DNA from: Roseiflexus castenholzii DSM 13941
GTDB lineage: Bacteria > Chloroflexota > Chloroflexia > Chloroflexales > Roseiflexaceae
Length of the DNA stretch: 64,000 nucleotides
NCBI RefSeq assembly: GCF_000017805.1
Contig: NC_009767.1
Coordinates: forward strand, 5,438,001 to 5,502,000
Direction of reading: 5' to 3'
In this document: one piece after another, positions 17,439-26,795 of the stretch
Position numbering within the stretch: the stretch's first letter is position 1
Layout: the number at the start of each line of letters is the position of its first letter
Program-made: the position numbers and the translations under genes
The notes under the pieces: model-generated
Databases searched by the model: none
What the model saw: the letters and a program-made list of their open reading frames with translations, nothing else
Told to the model about the DNA's origin: nothing

Positions 17439-19181
17439 ATGCCCAATCGCAACATCCTGTACGCAACGACACTGGTTGATGAACTCGCCCGCGCCGGGTT
17501 GCGCCATGTTTGCCTGGCGCCAGGCTCGCGCAATACGCCGCTGGTGCTGGCATTCGCCCGGCACCCTGCGATCCGGGTCTTTTCGCACCTGGACGAGCGC
17601 AGCGCGGCGTTCTTTGCGCTCGGCCTTGCGCTGGCGACCGATACGCCTGCCGCCGTGGTCTGCACCTCCGGTTCGGCAGCGGCGAATTTCTTCCCGGCGA
17701 TTGTCGAGGCGCATCAGGCAGGTGTGCCACTCCTGGCGCTGACAGCGGATCGCCCGCATGAATTGCGCGACAGCGGCGCCAACCAGACGATTGATCAGGT
17801 GAAGATGTTTGGCAGTTTTGCGCGCTGGAGCGTTGATGTGGCGTTGCCGGAGGCGATGCCGCCTCCAGTTGCGCTACGCAACCTGCGGACGCTGGCAGCG
17901 CGCGCGATGGCGATTGCTGGCGGCGAGCCACGCGGCGTCGTGCATCTGAACCTGCCGTTCCGTCCGCCGCTGGAGCCAACCCCAATGCCAGGCGATCTGA
18001 CCGAGCCTCCGGCGGCGGCACAGCCGCGTGACGATGGAGCGCCATACACATGCTTCCTGCGGTCTGCACCCCCGGCGCCGCCGGAAGCGGTTATCGAACC
18101 GATCGCTGCCGTTCTGGAACAGCACGAACGCGGTCTGATCGTCTGCGGTCCGCGTTGCCCTGGCGGGGCATTTGGCGCCCTGGTGAGCGAACTGTCGCAG
18201 CGCACCGGCTACCCGGCGCTGGTTGACGGCGTGTCGGGGGTGCGCTTCGGCTATCCCGGCGTGATCGGCGGGTATGAGACCTTCCTCTTCGGCGAGCATG
18301 CCTTCCCGCCGCCTGAAGTCGTGCTGCGGTTTGGCGCGGTCCTCACCTCGAAATGGCTCAATCAGTACCTCGACACGGCGGCATCGCCGGTTGTCATCCA
18401 TGTGCGCGCCAGTGGCGTATGGGCAGATGATAGCCATCGCGTGAGCCATTTCGTCGTGGCTGACGAAGCCGCCTTCATTCGCGCGCTGATCCCGCGCCTG
18501 ACCGAACGTCAGAGCGCCTGGAGGCAGCGTTTCGTCGAAGCGGAAGCGCGAGTGTGGGCAGCCGTTGAAGCCGGGATCGCCGATGAGCCGTACTTTGATG
18601 GCGGCGCAGTGTATGACGTGATCGACCTGTTGCCCGAAGGTGCATCGCTTTTCGTTGGCAACAGTCTGCCGGTGCGCCATCTTGATCAGTTTGGGAAGCC
18701 GGGAGTGCGACATATTTGCGCATTTGCAAACCGTGGCGCATCTGGGATTGACGGGAATATCTCGACGGCGCTTGGCATCGGCGCAGGACGACCAGACGCG
18801 CCGCTGGCGGCGATTGTTGGCGACATTACGTTCTACCACGATATGAACGGTCTGCTGGCAGTGCGGCGCTGCGGCGTTCCGGCGACGATTGTGCTGCTCA
18901 ATAACGACGGTGGCGGCATTTTTCATCGTCTGCCGATCAATCGGTTTGAGCCGGAATTCACCGACTATTTCGTGACGCCGCACGGACTGGACTTTGCACA
19001 CGCGGCGAAGATGTACGGTCTGGAGTATGTTCCGGTAAAGGATCGCACAGCGTTCCGTAGCGCCTTCCGTGCCAGCATCGACGCGCGCGCCGCAACACTC
19101 ATCGAACTCCGCACGGACGCGCGCACCGATCTGGTGCGGAGAAACGCCCTGATCCAGGCAGCCAGGGCGACAGGCGCCTGA
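17439..19181 (+). CDS. menD: 2-succinyl-5-enolpyruvyl-6-hydroxy-3-cyclohexene-1-carboxylate synthase MenD
   Basis: Thiamine-diphosphate enzyme that joins 2-oxoglutarate to isochorismate in menaquinone synthesis. The 580 residues show the three-domain ThDP layout: PYR domain with PGSRNTPLVLAF and the conserved Glu in DERSAAFFALG, a central domain, and a PP domain with VGNSLPVRHLD, the metal site GDITFYHDMNGLLA, and LNNDGGGIF. Start ATG 17439 gives the usual MenD N-terminus (MPNRNILYATTLVDELARAG). It follows menF and precedes menB on the same strand. Confidence 0.94.
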   Translation: MPNRNILYATTLVDELARAGLRHVCLAPGSRNTPLVLAFARHPAIRVFSHLDERSAAFFALGLALATDTPAAVVCTSGSAAANFFPAIVEAHQAGVPLLALTADRPHELRDSGANQTIDQVKMFGSFARWSVDVALPEAMPPPVALRNLRTLAARAMAIAGGEPRGVVHLNLPFRPPLEPTPMPGDLTEPPAAAQPRDDGAPYTCFLRSAPPAPPEAVIEPIAAVLEQHERGLIVCGPRCPGGAFGALVSELSQRTGYPALVDGVSGVRFGYPGVIGGYETFLFGEHAFPPPEVVLRFGAVLTSKWLNQYLDTAASPVVIHVRASGVWADDSHRVSHFVVADEAAFIRALIPRLTERQSAWRQRFVEAEARVWAAVEAGIADEPYFDGGAVYDVIDLLPEGASLFVGNSLPVRHLDQFGKPGVRHICAFANRGASGIDGNISTALGIGAGRPDAPLAAIVGDITFYHDMNGLLAVRRCGVPATIVLLNNDGGGIFHRLPINRFEPEFTDYFVTPHGLDFAHAAKMYGLEYVPVKDRTAFRSAFRASIDARAATLIELRTDARTDLVRRNALIQAARATGA

Positions 19182-19279
19182 GCATTATCAGACGCCAGTG
19201 CGATGCGCCGACACTCCTGTACTCGGAACGCTGTTGCACCGCAATGGCGCTGCTACCAAAACGATAAGGAGGAAAACAC

Positions 19280-20143
19280 ATGGCACGTTTTACACCCACA
19301 CTCTCATCGCTGGTCGAATGGACCGAGGTCAAGGAATACGAAGACATTACCTTCCACATCGGCGGCGGAATCGCGCGCATCGCCTTCAATCGCCCCGAAA
19401 TCCGCAACGCTTTCCGCCCGAAAACAATCGACGAAATGACCGAAGCATTTCTGACCGCCTGGCACAACCAGGAAGTCGGCGTCGTCATCCTGACCGGCAA
19501 CGGTCCAAGCCCGAAGGATGGGAAATACGCCTTTTGCTCCGGCGGTGACCAGACGGTTCGGGGACAGGCGGGGTATGTCGACGATGAGGGTGTCGCTCGG
19601 CTGAATGTGCTGCAACTGCAACGTTACATCCGCACCATGCCGAAGCCGGTGATCGCGGCGGTCGCCGGATATGCGATTGGCGGCGGGCACGTGCTGCATG
19701 TCATCTGCGACCTGACGATTGCGGCGGACAATGCCATCTTCGGGCAGACCGGTCCAATCGTCGGGAGTTTCGACGCCGGGTTTGGTTCGAGTTATCTGGC
19801 GGCAATCGTCGGGCAAAAGAAGGCGCGTGAAATCTGGTACCTCTGCCGACAGTACAATGCGCAACAGGCGCTGGAGATGGGGCTGGTCAACACCATTGTG
19901 CCGGTGGATGAACTGGAGAATGAGGCGGTGCGCTGGGCGCAGGAGATTCTGGAGAAGAGTCCGATTGCCATCCGCTTCCTCAAGGCAGGCTTCAACGCCG
20001 ACCTCGACGGTCAGACCGGCATTCAGGTGCTGGCCGGCGATGCGACCATGCTCTTCTACATGACGGAGGAGGGGAACGAGGGCAGGAAAGCCTACCTGGA
20101 AAAGCGCAAACCTGATTTCTCGAAGTTCCCCCGCCGTCCATGA
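19280..20143 (+). CDS. menB: 1,4-dihydroxy-2-naphthoyl-CoA synthase MenB
   Basis: Closes the second ring of the naphthoquinone nucleus from O-succinylbenzoyl-CoA. A 287-residue crotonase-fold protein. Oxyanion-hole regions are CSGGDQTVRGQAGYVDDEG and YAIGGGHVLHVICDLTIAAD; GQTGPIVGSFDAGFGSSYLA is typical of MenB. The strong site AAGGAGG at 19265-19271 precedes the ATG. Its stop overlaps the menE start (ATGA), so the two are translationally coupled. Confidence 0.95.
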   Translation: MARFTPTLSSLVEWTEVKEYEDITFHIGGGIARIAFNRPEIRNAFRPKTIDEMTEAFLTAWHNQEVGVVILTGNGPSPKDGKYAFCSGGDQTVRGQAGYVDDEGVARLNVLQLQRYIRTMPKPVIAAVAGYAIGGGHVLHVICDLTIAADNAIFGQTGPIVGSFDAGFGSSYLAAIVGQKKAREIWYLCRQYNAQQALEMGLVNTIVPVDELENEAVRWAQEILEKSPIAIRFLKAGFNADLDGQTGIQVLAGDATMLFYMTEEGNEGRKAYLEKRKPDFSKFPRRP

Positions 20144-21615
20144 TGCGCGATTGGCTCTCGGCGCAGGCGCAGGCGCGTCCCGAAGGTGCGGCGCTGATCA
20201 TCGGCGACACAACACTGACGTACCGCGCTCTGCACGAGCAAACGGCGACGTTCGCTTCCCGCCTCGCTGCGGCTGGCGTCGAGCAAGGCGCGGTTGTCGG
20301 CGTGCTGTTGTCGAATCGTCTCGAAGCGGCGCTGGCGGTGCATGCCGCGCCGCGCCTCGGCGTGACGCTGGCGCTGTTCAACACCCGCCTGACCCCTGCC
20401 GAACTCGATGCGCAGGTGCGCGCAGCAGTGTGTCGCATCCTCGTGTGTGAGCGCGACACGCTGTTGGCAGCGCTGGCGCTTCCTTCGGCGCCCCATGTGC
20501 TGTGCGTCGATCCGGTCGACGACCCACGCCTGACGCCGGTTGACCGGATTTCCGGGGATAGCGCCGCATACTGCGAAGGCGCCATCGACCTCGATGCGCC
20601 GTTTGTGATGATGTTCACTTCGGGGACAACGGGGACGCCACGGGGAGTAGTGCTGACCTACGGCGCATTCTTCGCCAGCGCGATGGCGTCGGCATACCGC
20701 ATCGGCGTTCTGCCGGGCGACCGCTGGCTCTGTGTGTTGCCACTCTATCACATTGGCGGTCTCAGCATTCTGCTGCGGTCCTGCCTCTACGGCACGGCAG
20801 TGGATCTCTGGCAACGTTTCGACGCTCCGGCAATCACAGAACGTTTGAAGGCGACACCGATCACACTCATTTCGCTGGTGCCGACGATGCTCTACCGCCT
20901 GCTCGATGACGCTGGCGATGCGCCACCGAACCTGCGGCTCGTGCTGCTTGGCGGAGCTGCTGCGCCAACCGATCTGCTGGAGCGCGCACTGGAAGCAGGA
21001 TGGCCCATTGCCACAACCTACGGGCTGACCGAGGCAGCGTCGCAGGTGGCGACGGCGCTGCCCGACGAGGTACGGCGCAAGCCCGGCAGCGTCGGGCGAC
21101 CGCTGATCTTCACCCACGTGCGTGTGACGAACGAACAGGGACGCGACCAACCACCCGGCGTCTACGGCAACATCCTGGTGCGGGGTCCGACCCTGATGCG
21201 CGGATACCTCGGCGAAACGCCGCTCGACGCCGACGCCTGGTTTGCCACCGGAGACATCGGCTATCTCGACGCCGACGGCGACTTGTGGGTAGTGCAGCGA
21301 CGCAGCGACCTGATTATCAGCGGCGGGGAGAATATCTATCCGGCGGAAGTCGAACAGGCGCTGCGCCAGCACCCCGCAGTCGCCGATGTTGCAGTCGTTG
21401 GCGTGCCATCAGCGGAGTGGGGGCAGCAGGTCGGCGCTGCCATCGTCCTGCGCGACCCATCGGTGAGCGTCGAAGCAATCCTGGCGTTCAGCCGCACTCG
21501 TCTGGCGGGATACAAACAACCGCGCGTCGTTCGCATCGTCGCTGAGTTGCCGCGCACCGCATCGGGAAAGATTCAGCGGGAAGCGGTGATCAATCTGTTG
21601 AAGGTTGCAGGTTAA
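20140..21615 (+). CDS. menE: O-succinylbenzoate-CoA ligase MenE
   Basis: Activates O-succinylbenzoate with ATP and CoA to make the MenB substrate. A 491-residue ANL-family enzyme: P-loop FTSGTTGTPRGVVLT (about residues 160-175), LPLYHIGGLSILLR, TYGLTEAASQVAT, the hinge region WFATGDIGYLDADGDLWVV and RSDLIISGGENIYPAEVE, and the late Lys in PRTASGKIQRE. The ATGA overlap with menB supports the start. menC, menA and menG are not in this window. Confidence 0.94.
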   Translation: MMRDWLSAQAQARPEGAALIIGDTTLTYRALHEQTATFASRLAAAGVEQGAVVGVLLSNRLEAALAVHAAPRLGVTLALFNTRLTPAELDAQVRAAVCRILVCERDTLLAALALPSAPHVLCVDPVDDPRLTPVDRISGDSAAYCEGAIDLDAPFVMMFTSGTTGTPRGVVLTYGAFFASAMASAYRIGVLPGDRWLCVLPLYHIGGLSILLRSCLYGTAVDLWQRFDAPAITERLKATPITLISLVPTMLYRLLDDAGDAPPNLRLVLLGGAAAPTDLLERALEAGWPIATTYGLTEAASQVATALPDEVRRKPGSVGRPLIFTHVRVTNEQGRDQPPGVYGNILVRGPTLMRGYLGETPLDADAWFATGDIGYLDADGDLWVVQRRSDLIISGGENIYPAEVEQALRQHPAVADVAVVGVPSAEWGQQVGAAIVLRDPSVSVEAILAFSRTRLAGYKQPRVVRIVAELPRTASGKIQREAVINLLKVAG

Positions 21616-21737
21616 AGGTTGCGGGACTGAGAACCAGGTTTGATCCGGTGACCCTCACCTCTGACACGATGCACCTCACCTGCCCAGCTCGCCGCACGGG
21701 GCGACCACTACGAAGACGCCTGTCACCTCGTGGTGAC

Positions 21738-21891
21738 TTATACCGATTACGATTGAAGATGCCGCATGCTGGTCATTCCGCGCGCAGCGACGGGTCATGC
21801 CGCGCGCAGCGAGGAATCGAAGCGGGTCGTGCAAGACCCCTCGCGCTGCGCGGGGTGACCATGCCGGATGTGCACAGGTCATTGGTATTAC
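21738..21891. repeat. dispersed palindromic repeat, copy 2 of 3
   Basis: Near-identical in layout to 11264-11418. Ends read TATACCGATTACG and the complement of CATTGGTATTAC. The interior pairs GCGCAGCGAGG with CCTCGCGCTGCGC. It lies in the 284-base gap between the convergent menE and phosphotransferase genes. Confidence 0.78.
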
Positions 21892-21899
21892 ACCCGGAG

Positions 21900-22847
21900 T
21901 CACCTGCGCCAGGAAGGAATTGCACACCCGTGATCGTCAGCAAGGACTTCTTCGATAGTGCGTTGGGCACAACTGACCCCTATGGGATTGGTATACAGAT
22001 AGTAGGGAATGAAGATCAGCGCCTGAGAAAGCGCCCACCCCCGACCGCGCGCCCATGTCGCCTCATCCACGCCCAGCGCATCTCGAAACAATTTTCGACC
22101 ATCCCTGGAGAACAGGTTCCACGCAACCATCAGGTCGCAGGCGGGATCGCCGACGCCAAGCGTTCCGAAATCGATGACCGCGTGCAACCGTCCCTGCCAG
22201 AAAAGAAGATTCCCTGGCAATAAGTCGCCGTGGAACCAGACCGGCGCGCAATCCCATACCGGCGTGCGCAGCGCGTCTTCCCAAACGACAGTCGCCAGAC
22301 GCGCGTCGATCATGCCGTCCAGGGCTGTAATCGCCTGACGGGTGGAGGGGTCGCGCAGCGCCAGCGGCTTGCCGCGCGCCAGATCGTCCGCTCCTGGCGG
22401 TGGTCCGTCAGTCGCGTCAATCCGTTGTAACGCGGTGATGAACGCCGCCAGATCGATGGCAGTTTGCTCCGGATCAGGAAGCGGATCGATCGTCGCGGGA
22501 TCGCCCTCGATCCACCGGAAGATCGCCCACCGCCAGGGATAATTCTCGTCTGGTTCGCCCTGCGCCAACGGGACGGGAATGGCAAACGGCAGATACGGCG
22601 CCAGTTTGGGCAGCCAGAGCCATTCCTTGTCGATAAGGTCGGCAGCCCAATTGATGCGCGGCAGGCGCACCACCAGTTCATCGCCGAGCCGGTAGAGCGC
22701 ATTGTCGGTTCCGGTGGACGGAACCGGACGCAGCGGCAGGTGCGCCCATCGGGGAAACTGTGCCGCAATCAGGCGATAGACAAGCGACAGGGAAATAGTC
22801 AGTTCATCGGCGTGCATGCGATTGCTGGTCATGGTCGTTTCAAACAT
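21900..22847 (-). CDS. aminoglycoside/choline phosphotransferase-family kinase
   Basis: A 315-residue APH-fold protein that should phosphorylate a small hydroxyl compound; the substrate is unknown. The catalytic loop is WFHGDLLPGNLLF (His-Gly-Asp, then the Asn) and the metal-binding segment VIDFGTLGVGDPACDLMVAW. N-terminal ATP-binding strands include TDNALYRLGDELVVRLPR. The start could be ATG 22847 or the in-frame ATG 22832. A short GGTTCTCAG mini-repeat abuts the start and no Shine-Dalgarno sequence is clear. It converges on menE. Confidence 0.82.
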   Translation of the reverse strand: MFETTMTSNRMHADELTISLSLVYRLIAAQFPRWAHLPLRPVPSTGTDNALYRLGDELVVRLPRINWAADLIDKEWLWLPKLAPYLPFAIPVPLAQGEPDENYPWRWAIFRWIEGDPATIDPLPDPEQTAIDLAAFITALQRIDATDGPPPGADDLARGKPLALRDPSTRQAITALDGMIDARLATVVWEDALRTPVWDCAPVWFHGDLLPGNLLFWQGRLHAVIDFGTLGVGDPACDLMVAWNLFSRDGRKLFRDALGVDEATWARGRGWALSQALIFIPYYLYTNPIGVSCAQRTIEEVLADDHGCAIPSWRR

Positions 22848-23156
22848 AGAACCGGGAACTGAGAACCGCAGATCGGGGATTAGTTAGCAGCACATTTCTG
22901 CTTATACCTGTCTAACCTTCGATAACGGCCCGGAAAACGCCCCGCACCCCGCCAGTGACCTTCACCGCGTCCCATTCGCTCCTTACCCGGCAGCCGCGCC
23001 GCCGGGGGCAGTGACCAGGAAGACGCCCCGTTCCCTCGCTGATAACGGTCACTACGTTCCATTGCATCAATCGATCAGCGATGAAGACTCAAGGGACAGG
23101 GGCATCTTCCACCTTCCCCGTTCAAAATGTAACGTGGCTACGGGCGACCGCCATGC

Positions 23157-23238
23157 ACCTGAGCGCGCCGCTGGCGCGCCCCTACCCGCCGCCCACCGGC
23201 GCCCGCCATCCCCCTGAGCACGCTGTTGGCGCACCCCT
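23157..23238. repeat. pair of short palindromic repeats in the 22.85-23.27 kb gap
   Basis: CTGAGCGCGCCGCTGGCGCG (from 23159) and a diverged copy CTGAGCACGCTGTTGGCGCA (from 23214) each form a hairpin. The rest of the 423-base gap holds GC-rich sequence with loosely repeated GATAACGG and GACGCCCCG words and no gene I can support. Confidence 0.55.
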
Positions 23239-23270
23239 GCCTGCAACCTTCAACCTCTTGCCCCTCGCCT

Positions 23271-23570
23271 CTACGTTGACCGCGCCTTTCCTGCCATCGC
23301 ACCAATCGCCATGCCGATCAGCGCATACGTGATCAGGGAGAGCGGAGCAAGCGGAATGGCGGTCGCCAGGTCGTTGGTGAGGAGATTCACCGGAAACGCC
23401 AGATAGCCGATGGCGCTGTAGGCCGGATCGACGCAATACCAGGGTCCGGGTGCGGCAGGCGGGGCGATGCGCAACGGGAGACATTGGGCGGCTATCGCCA
23501 GGACACCGCCAAGTATCAGAATGCCGACGACCAGACCGGCAATCGCTCCTCGTTTGGCTGCACTGCTCAT
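23271..23570 (-). CDS. small three-helix membrane protein, function unknown
   Basis: A 99-residue protein with a hydrophobic N-terminal helix (GAIAGLVVGILILGGVLAIA), a middle helix around YSAIGYLAFPVNLL and a C-terminal helix (LSLITYALIGMAIGAMAG). Two Cys (in AAQCLPL and WYCVDP) lie in the first outside loop and could form a disulphide. GGAGC lies about eight bases before the ATG. I do not recognise a family. Confidence 0.6.
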   Translation of the reverse strand: MSSAAKRGAIAGLVVGILILGGVLAIAAQCLPLRIAPPAAPGPWYCVDPAYSAIGYLAFPVNLLTNDLATAIPLAPLSLITYALIGMAIGAMAGKARST

Positions 23571-23817
23571 CTGAATGCTCCATTGCGAAGTGTATCATAG
23601 ATTGCAACGGCGCTCTTGACCAACGCAAACAAACGCCACATCTACGGTCAATGGACAGCATTTGTTTCCTGGAAGCCTGTGTTCCCGCGACCATGCAAAG
23701 ACGAACACGACATCAATCTGCGCGAGGCAATCAAAGAGGCCGCATGCATCGCCGAATATGACGCTCCCGCATTCGCGTGATTGCGCGCGCTCGGGATCAC
23801 TGCGCTGGCGATCTCCG

Positions 23818-24687
23818 ATGATCACCCTGCCTGCCGCGTGGCGCGAAGCGAACATTGCCCTGGCGTTGGAACAACAGGCAGGCGGCGTGCCAGACGTCAG
23901 TTTGCGGCTGTACGACGTCCTCCCCAAACTGGAAACTCTGAACGGCACCCTTGATTCTGCCCGTAGGATGGCAGATGACCTGGTTGCCTCCATGCAACGC
24001 GGCGGAATCACCAACGCCATAGACCGCGCCCGCGGACTGCGAGCCGAGTTGATGTTCAGGCTGGGCGATTGGGCGGCGTTTGAAGCGTATGCGCAGGGGT
24101 ATCATCCGCCCAAACAGCCGTTGTTCTTTCCCTATCGGCTGGAGACGCTGCTGCAAATCCGTTATCTGGCGCGGCGAAAGGCTTGGGATGAGAGCCGCCG
24201 TCTGATGCAGGAGCAGGCGCGGCTGGCGCGCGCAGCGGGGTATCTCGAATATGAGATGGAACTGCACATCGTCGGCGCGTTGCTGGAACAGGCGGCGGGC
24301 AATTCCTCCAACGCCATCCGAATGCTGGCGCGCGCGCTGGAGATTGGCAGGGCGGGCGGCTATGTGCGTGTTTTTCTCGATGAAGGCGAAGAGATGCGCA
24401 CCCTGCTGGCGCAATTGCGCAGGGATGATTTTGCGGCGAGCCTGCTGGCGGCGTTTGGCAAGCCCGCCCATATTGACCAATCTGCCCTGATTGAACCGCT
24501 CACCGAGCGCGAGATGGACGTGCTGAAACTGGTTGCCGAAGGACTCTCGAACCCTGAAATTGCAGAAAAACTGTATCTCTCGGTTGGGACGGTCAAGACG
24601 CACGTCAAGCACATTTACGGCAAACTGGGCGTGGATGACCGCGTGACGGCGGCGGGCAAGGCGCGCGAGTTGGGGTTAATCAACTGA
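23818..24687 (+). CDS. truncated LuxR-type (MalT/LAL-like) regulator, C-terminal part only
   Basis: A 289-residue product with helical repeats (about 1-200, ending in the MLARALEIGRAGGYVRVFLD segment typical of large ATP-binding LuxR regulators) and a C-terminal LuxR helix-turn-helix (LTEREMDVLKLVAEGLSNPE, then VGTVKTHVKHIYGKLGV). The family is usually 800-1000 residues with an N-terminal AAA ATPase domain; that part is absent. The upstream frame to 23662 shows no family similarity. It is probably a remnant left by a deletion, followed at once by repeats and the RAYT gene. Confidence 0.6.
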   Translation: MITLPAAWREANIALALEQQAGGVPDVSLRLYDVLPKLETLNGTLDSARRMADDLVASMQRGGITNAIDRARGLRAELMFRLGDWAAFEAYAQGYHPPKQPLFFPYRLETLLQIRYLARRKAWDESRRLMQEQARLARAAGYLEYEMELHIVGALLEQAAGNSSNAIRMLARALEIGRAGGYVRVFLDEGEEMRTLLAQLRRDDFAASLLAAFGKPAHIDQSALIEPLTEREMDVLKLVAEGLSNPEIAEKLYLSVGTVKTHVKHIYGKLGVDDRVTAAGKARELGLIN

Positions 24688-24740
24688 CGGTCCACAAAGT
24701 GGCGCGAGACATTATCTCCGTAGGGGGGGTATCTCGTGTC

Positions 24741-24950
24741 GTAGCGCGCCATTCATGTCGCGTTTAGGGCGACATAAATGGCGCAATACGGTCGCGGTAC
24801 GGTCGCAGTATCGGCGTAGCGCGCCATTCATGTCGCGTTTAGGGCGACATAAATGGCGCAATACGGTCGCGGTACGGTCGCAGTATCGGCGTAGCGCGCC
24901 ATTCATGTCGCGTTTAGGGCGACATAAATGGCGCAATACGGTCGCGGTAC
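24741..24950 (+). repeat. 75-bp tandem REP-like repeat, three copies, upstream of RAYT
   Basis: GTAGCGCGCCATTCATGTCG starts at 24741, 24816 and 24891, an exact period of 75. The third copy stops at about 24950. Inside each unit, GCGCCATTCATGTCGC pairs with GCGACATAAATGGCGC across GTTTAGG. GTAG stands at the 5' foot. The block ends 24 bases before the RAYT start. Confidence 0.9.
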
Positions 24951-24973
24951 AATTTCAATCGTAGGTTTTTTCC

Positions 24974-25612
24974 ATGTCTCACGATATTTTTTATCGGCGC
25001 AATTTGCCGCACATTCATCCCAAAGGTCACGCTTTTTTCGTCACCTTTTCGCTATTGCACGCCATTCCGTATGACGTCCTGGAACAACTCAAAGCGGAAA
25101 GGCAAAATGAACTTCGTCAGGTAGATTTGGCGCAACGCTACAGCATCCAGAAAAAGCATTTTGGGAAATATGATGAGTGGCTCGACCGCTGTGAAAACAG
25201 CCCGCGCTGGCTGGAAGAACCCGAAATTGCCGCCATTGTTGCCAGCGAAATCGAGCGCATGAATGGGGAACGCTATACATTGATTGCCTACTGCATCATG
25301 CCCAATCATGTACATTTACTTTTGGAAGGACTGCTTGCAGCCGATGCGCGCCATCGCGGACAGTCGGCAAAATATCCGCTCACCGACACGCTGCGCTTAC
25401 TCAAAGGTCGCACCGCTCGCGCGTGCAACCTTGCGCTGAAGCGGGAAGGGCAGTTTTGGCAGCATGAGAGTTATGACCATTTTGTACGGGACGATAATGA
25501 ACTTGGGCGTATCATTGCTTATATCTTGAACAATCCAGTGAAGGCAGGGCTTGTAAAGGAATGGAGCGAGTGGAAGTTTTTCTATATCAATCCTGAGTGG
25601 GGAGAGTGGTAA
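24974..25612 (+). CDS. REP-associated tyrosine transposase (RAYT, Y1/HUH family)
   Basis: A 212-residue single-strand DNA transposase related to IS200 TnpA. The HUH metal site is CIMPNHVHLL (about residues 110-119). The probable catalytic Tyr lies in QHESYDHFVRDDNELG, and the C-terminal NNPVKAGLV motif is characteristic of RAYTs rather than of IS200 proteins. REP-like hairpins with a GTAG foot flank the gene on both sides, which is the usual REP-RAYT arrangement. RAYTs are known to bind and cut REP hairpins. No target-site or IS-type ends are seen, so it appears to be a resident single-copy gene. Confidence 0.9.
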   Translation: MSHDIFYRRNLPHIHPKGHAFFVTFSLLHAIPYDVLEQLKAERQNELRQVDLAQRYSIQKKHFGKYDEWLDRCENSPRWLEEPEIAAIVASEIERMNGERYTLIAYCIMPNHVHLLLEGLLAADARHRGQSAKYPLTDTLRLLKGRTARACNLALKREGQFWQHESYDHFVRDDNELGRIIAYILNNPVKAGLVKEWSEWKFFYINPEWGEW

Positions 25613-25620
25613 ATCTAAAA

Positions 25621-26105
25621 GTAGCGCGAGATTCTCGCCCTGAGCCTGCCGAAGGGTATCTCGCGTTTAGGCGACATCAATCCCCATTCGGGGACAACGT
25701 GTCGCAGTACGGCGTAGCGCGAGATTCATCTCGCGGTTTTAGGACGACATAAATGTCGCAGTACAGGCGGTGGCGCGAGATTCTCGCCCTGAGCCTGCCA
25801 AAGGGTATCTCGCGTTTAGGGCGACATAAATGTCGCAGTACGGCGTAGCGCGAGATTTATCTCGCGGTTTTAGGACGACATAAATGTCGCAGTACAGGCG
25901 GTGGCGCGAGATTCTCGCCCTGAGCCTGCCAAAGGGTATCTCGCGTTTAGGGCGACATAAATGTCGCAGTACGGCGTAGCGCGAGATTTATCTCGCGTTT
26001 AGGGCGACATAAATGTCGCAGTACGGTCGTACCGCGAGATTCTCGCCCTGTACCGCGACATTCATGTCGCAACACGGCGTGGCGCGAGATTTATCTCGCG
26101 GTTTC
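25621..26105. repeat. REP-like array downstream of RAYT
   Basis: At least five units of GTAGCGCGAGAT(T/C)(T/C)ATCTCGCG or GTGGCGCGAGATT alternate with GCGACATAAATGTCGC hairpins ending in AGTAC. Some hairpins carry an inserted loop CCCTGAGCCTGCCGAAGGG. The two arms of a 130-base higher-order unit repeat at about 25700, 25840 and 25975. The array fills the 630-base gap between RAYT and the acetyltransferase gene. Confidence 0.88.
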
Positions 26106-26243
26106 AGGCGATATCAATCCCAATTCTCAATCCCCATTCGACGACGATGTCTCGCGCTGCGAATTTGCACATCTTTCGGCATACTACCTGACCCGTTTCA
26201 TGTAATTGGTTCTGCAAGTACAATCGGCGCAGGAGTACACCCT

Positions 26244-26756
26244 ATGACCATTCTTATCCGCCCCGAAAGCCCCGCAGACCTCCCCGCCATTTTTCATGCC
26301 AATCAACTGGCGTTTGGGCGCGACAATGAAGCCCGCCTGGTGAACAAACTGCGCGACGCCAACGCAGTCGTTCTCTCGCTGGTCGCCGAACAGGATGGGC
26401 GCGTCGTCGGACACATCCTGTTCTCGCCTGTCACCATCCGCGATGGCGGGACGGAATGGCAGGCAGTCGGGCTGGGACCGATGGCGGTCTTGCCAGAAGT
26501 TCAGAAACAGGGCGTCGGCTCCGCCTTAATCCGCGCCGCGCTGGCAGAACTGAAAACGCTGGGGCATGACGTCGTCATCGTGCTGGGACACGCTGAATAC
26601 TATCCGCGCTTTGGATTCCAGCCCACGCAGCCGTTTGGAATCCGCTGGGAAATTGACGTGCCGGCCGAAGTCTTCATGCTGGCGGAACTCACCCCCGGCG
26701 CCCTGCGCGGCAGGCGCGGCGTTGTGCGCTATCACCCTGCCTTTGCAGGAGTCTAA
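26244..26756 (+). CDS. GNAT-family N-acetyltransferase
   Basis: A 170-residue acetyltransferase of the YhbS type. The acetyl-CoA binding motif is seen in GLGPMAVLPEVQKQGVGSAL, with LGHAEYYPRFGFQP following, a pattern common to this group. The substrate is not known. ATG 26244 has AGGAG at 26231-26235; the longer frame from 26013 is repeat-derived. Confidence 0.85.
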   Translation: MTILIRPESPADLPAIFHANQLAFGRDNEARLVNKLRDANAVVLSLVAEQDGRVVGHILFSPVTIRDGGTEWQAVGLGPMAVLPEVQKQGVGSALIRAALAELKTLGHDVVIVLGHAEYYPRFGFQPTQPFGIRWEIDVPAEVFMLAELTPGALRGRRGVVRYHPAFAGV

Positions 26757-26795
26757 AACCCATGAACCTGTGTTTCCTAAAGCGACCCCGTTTTT

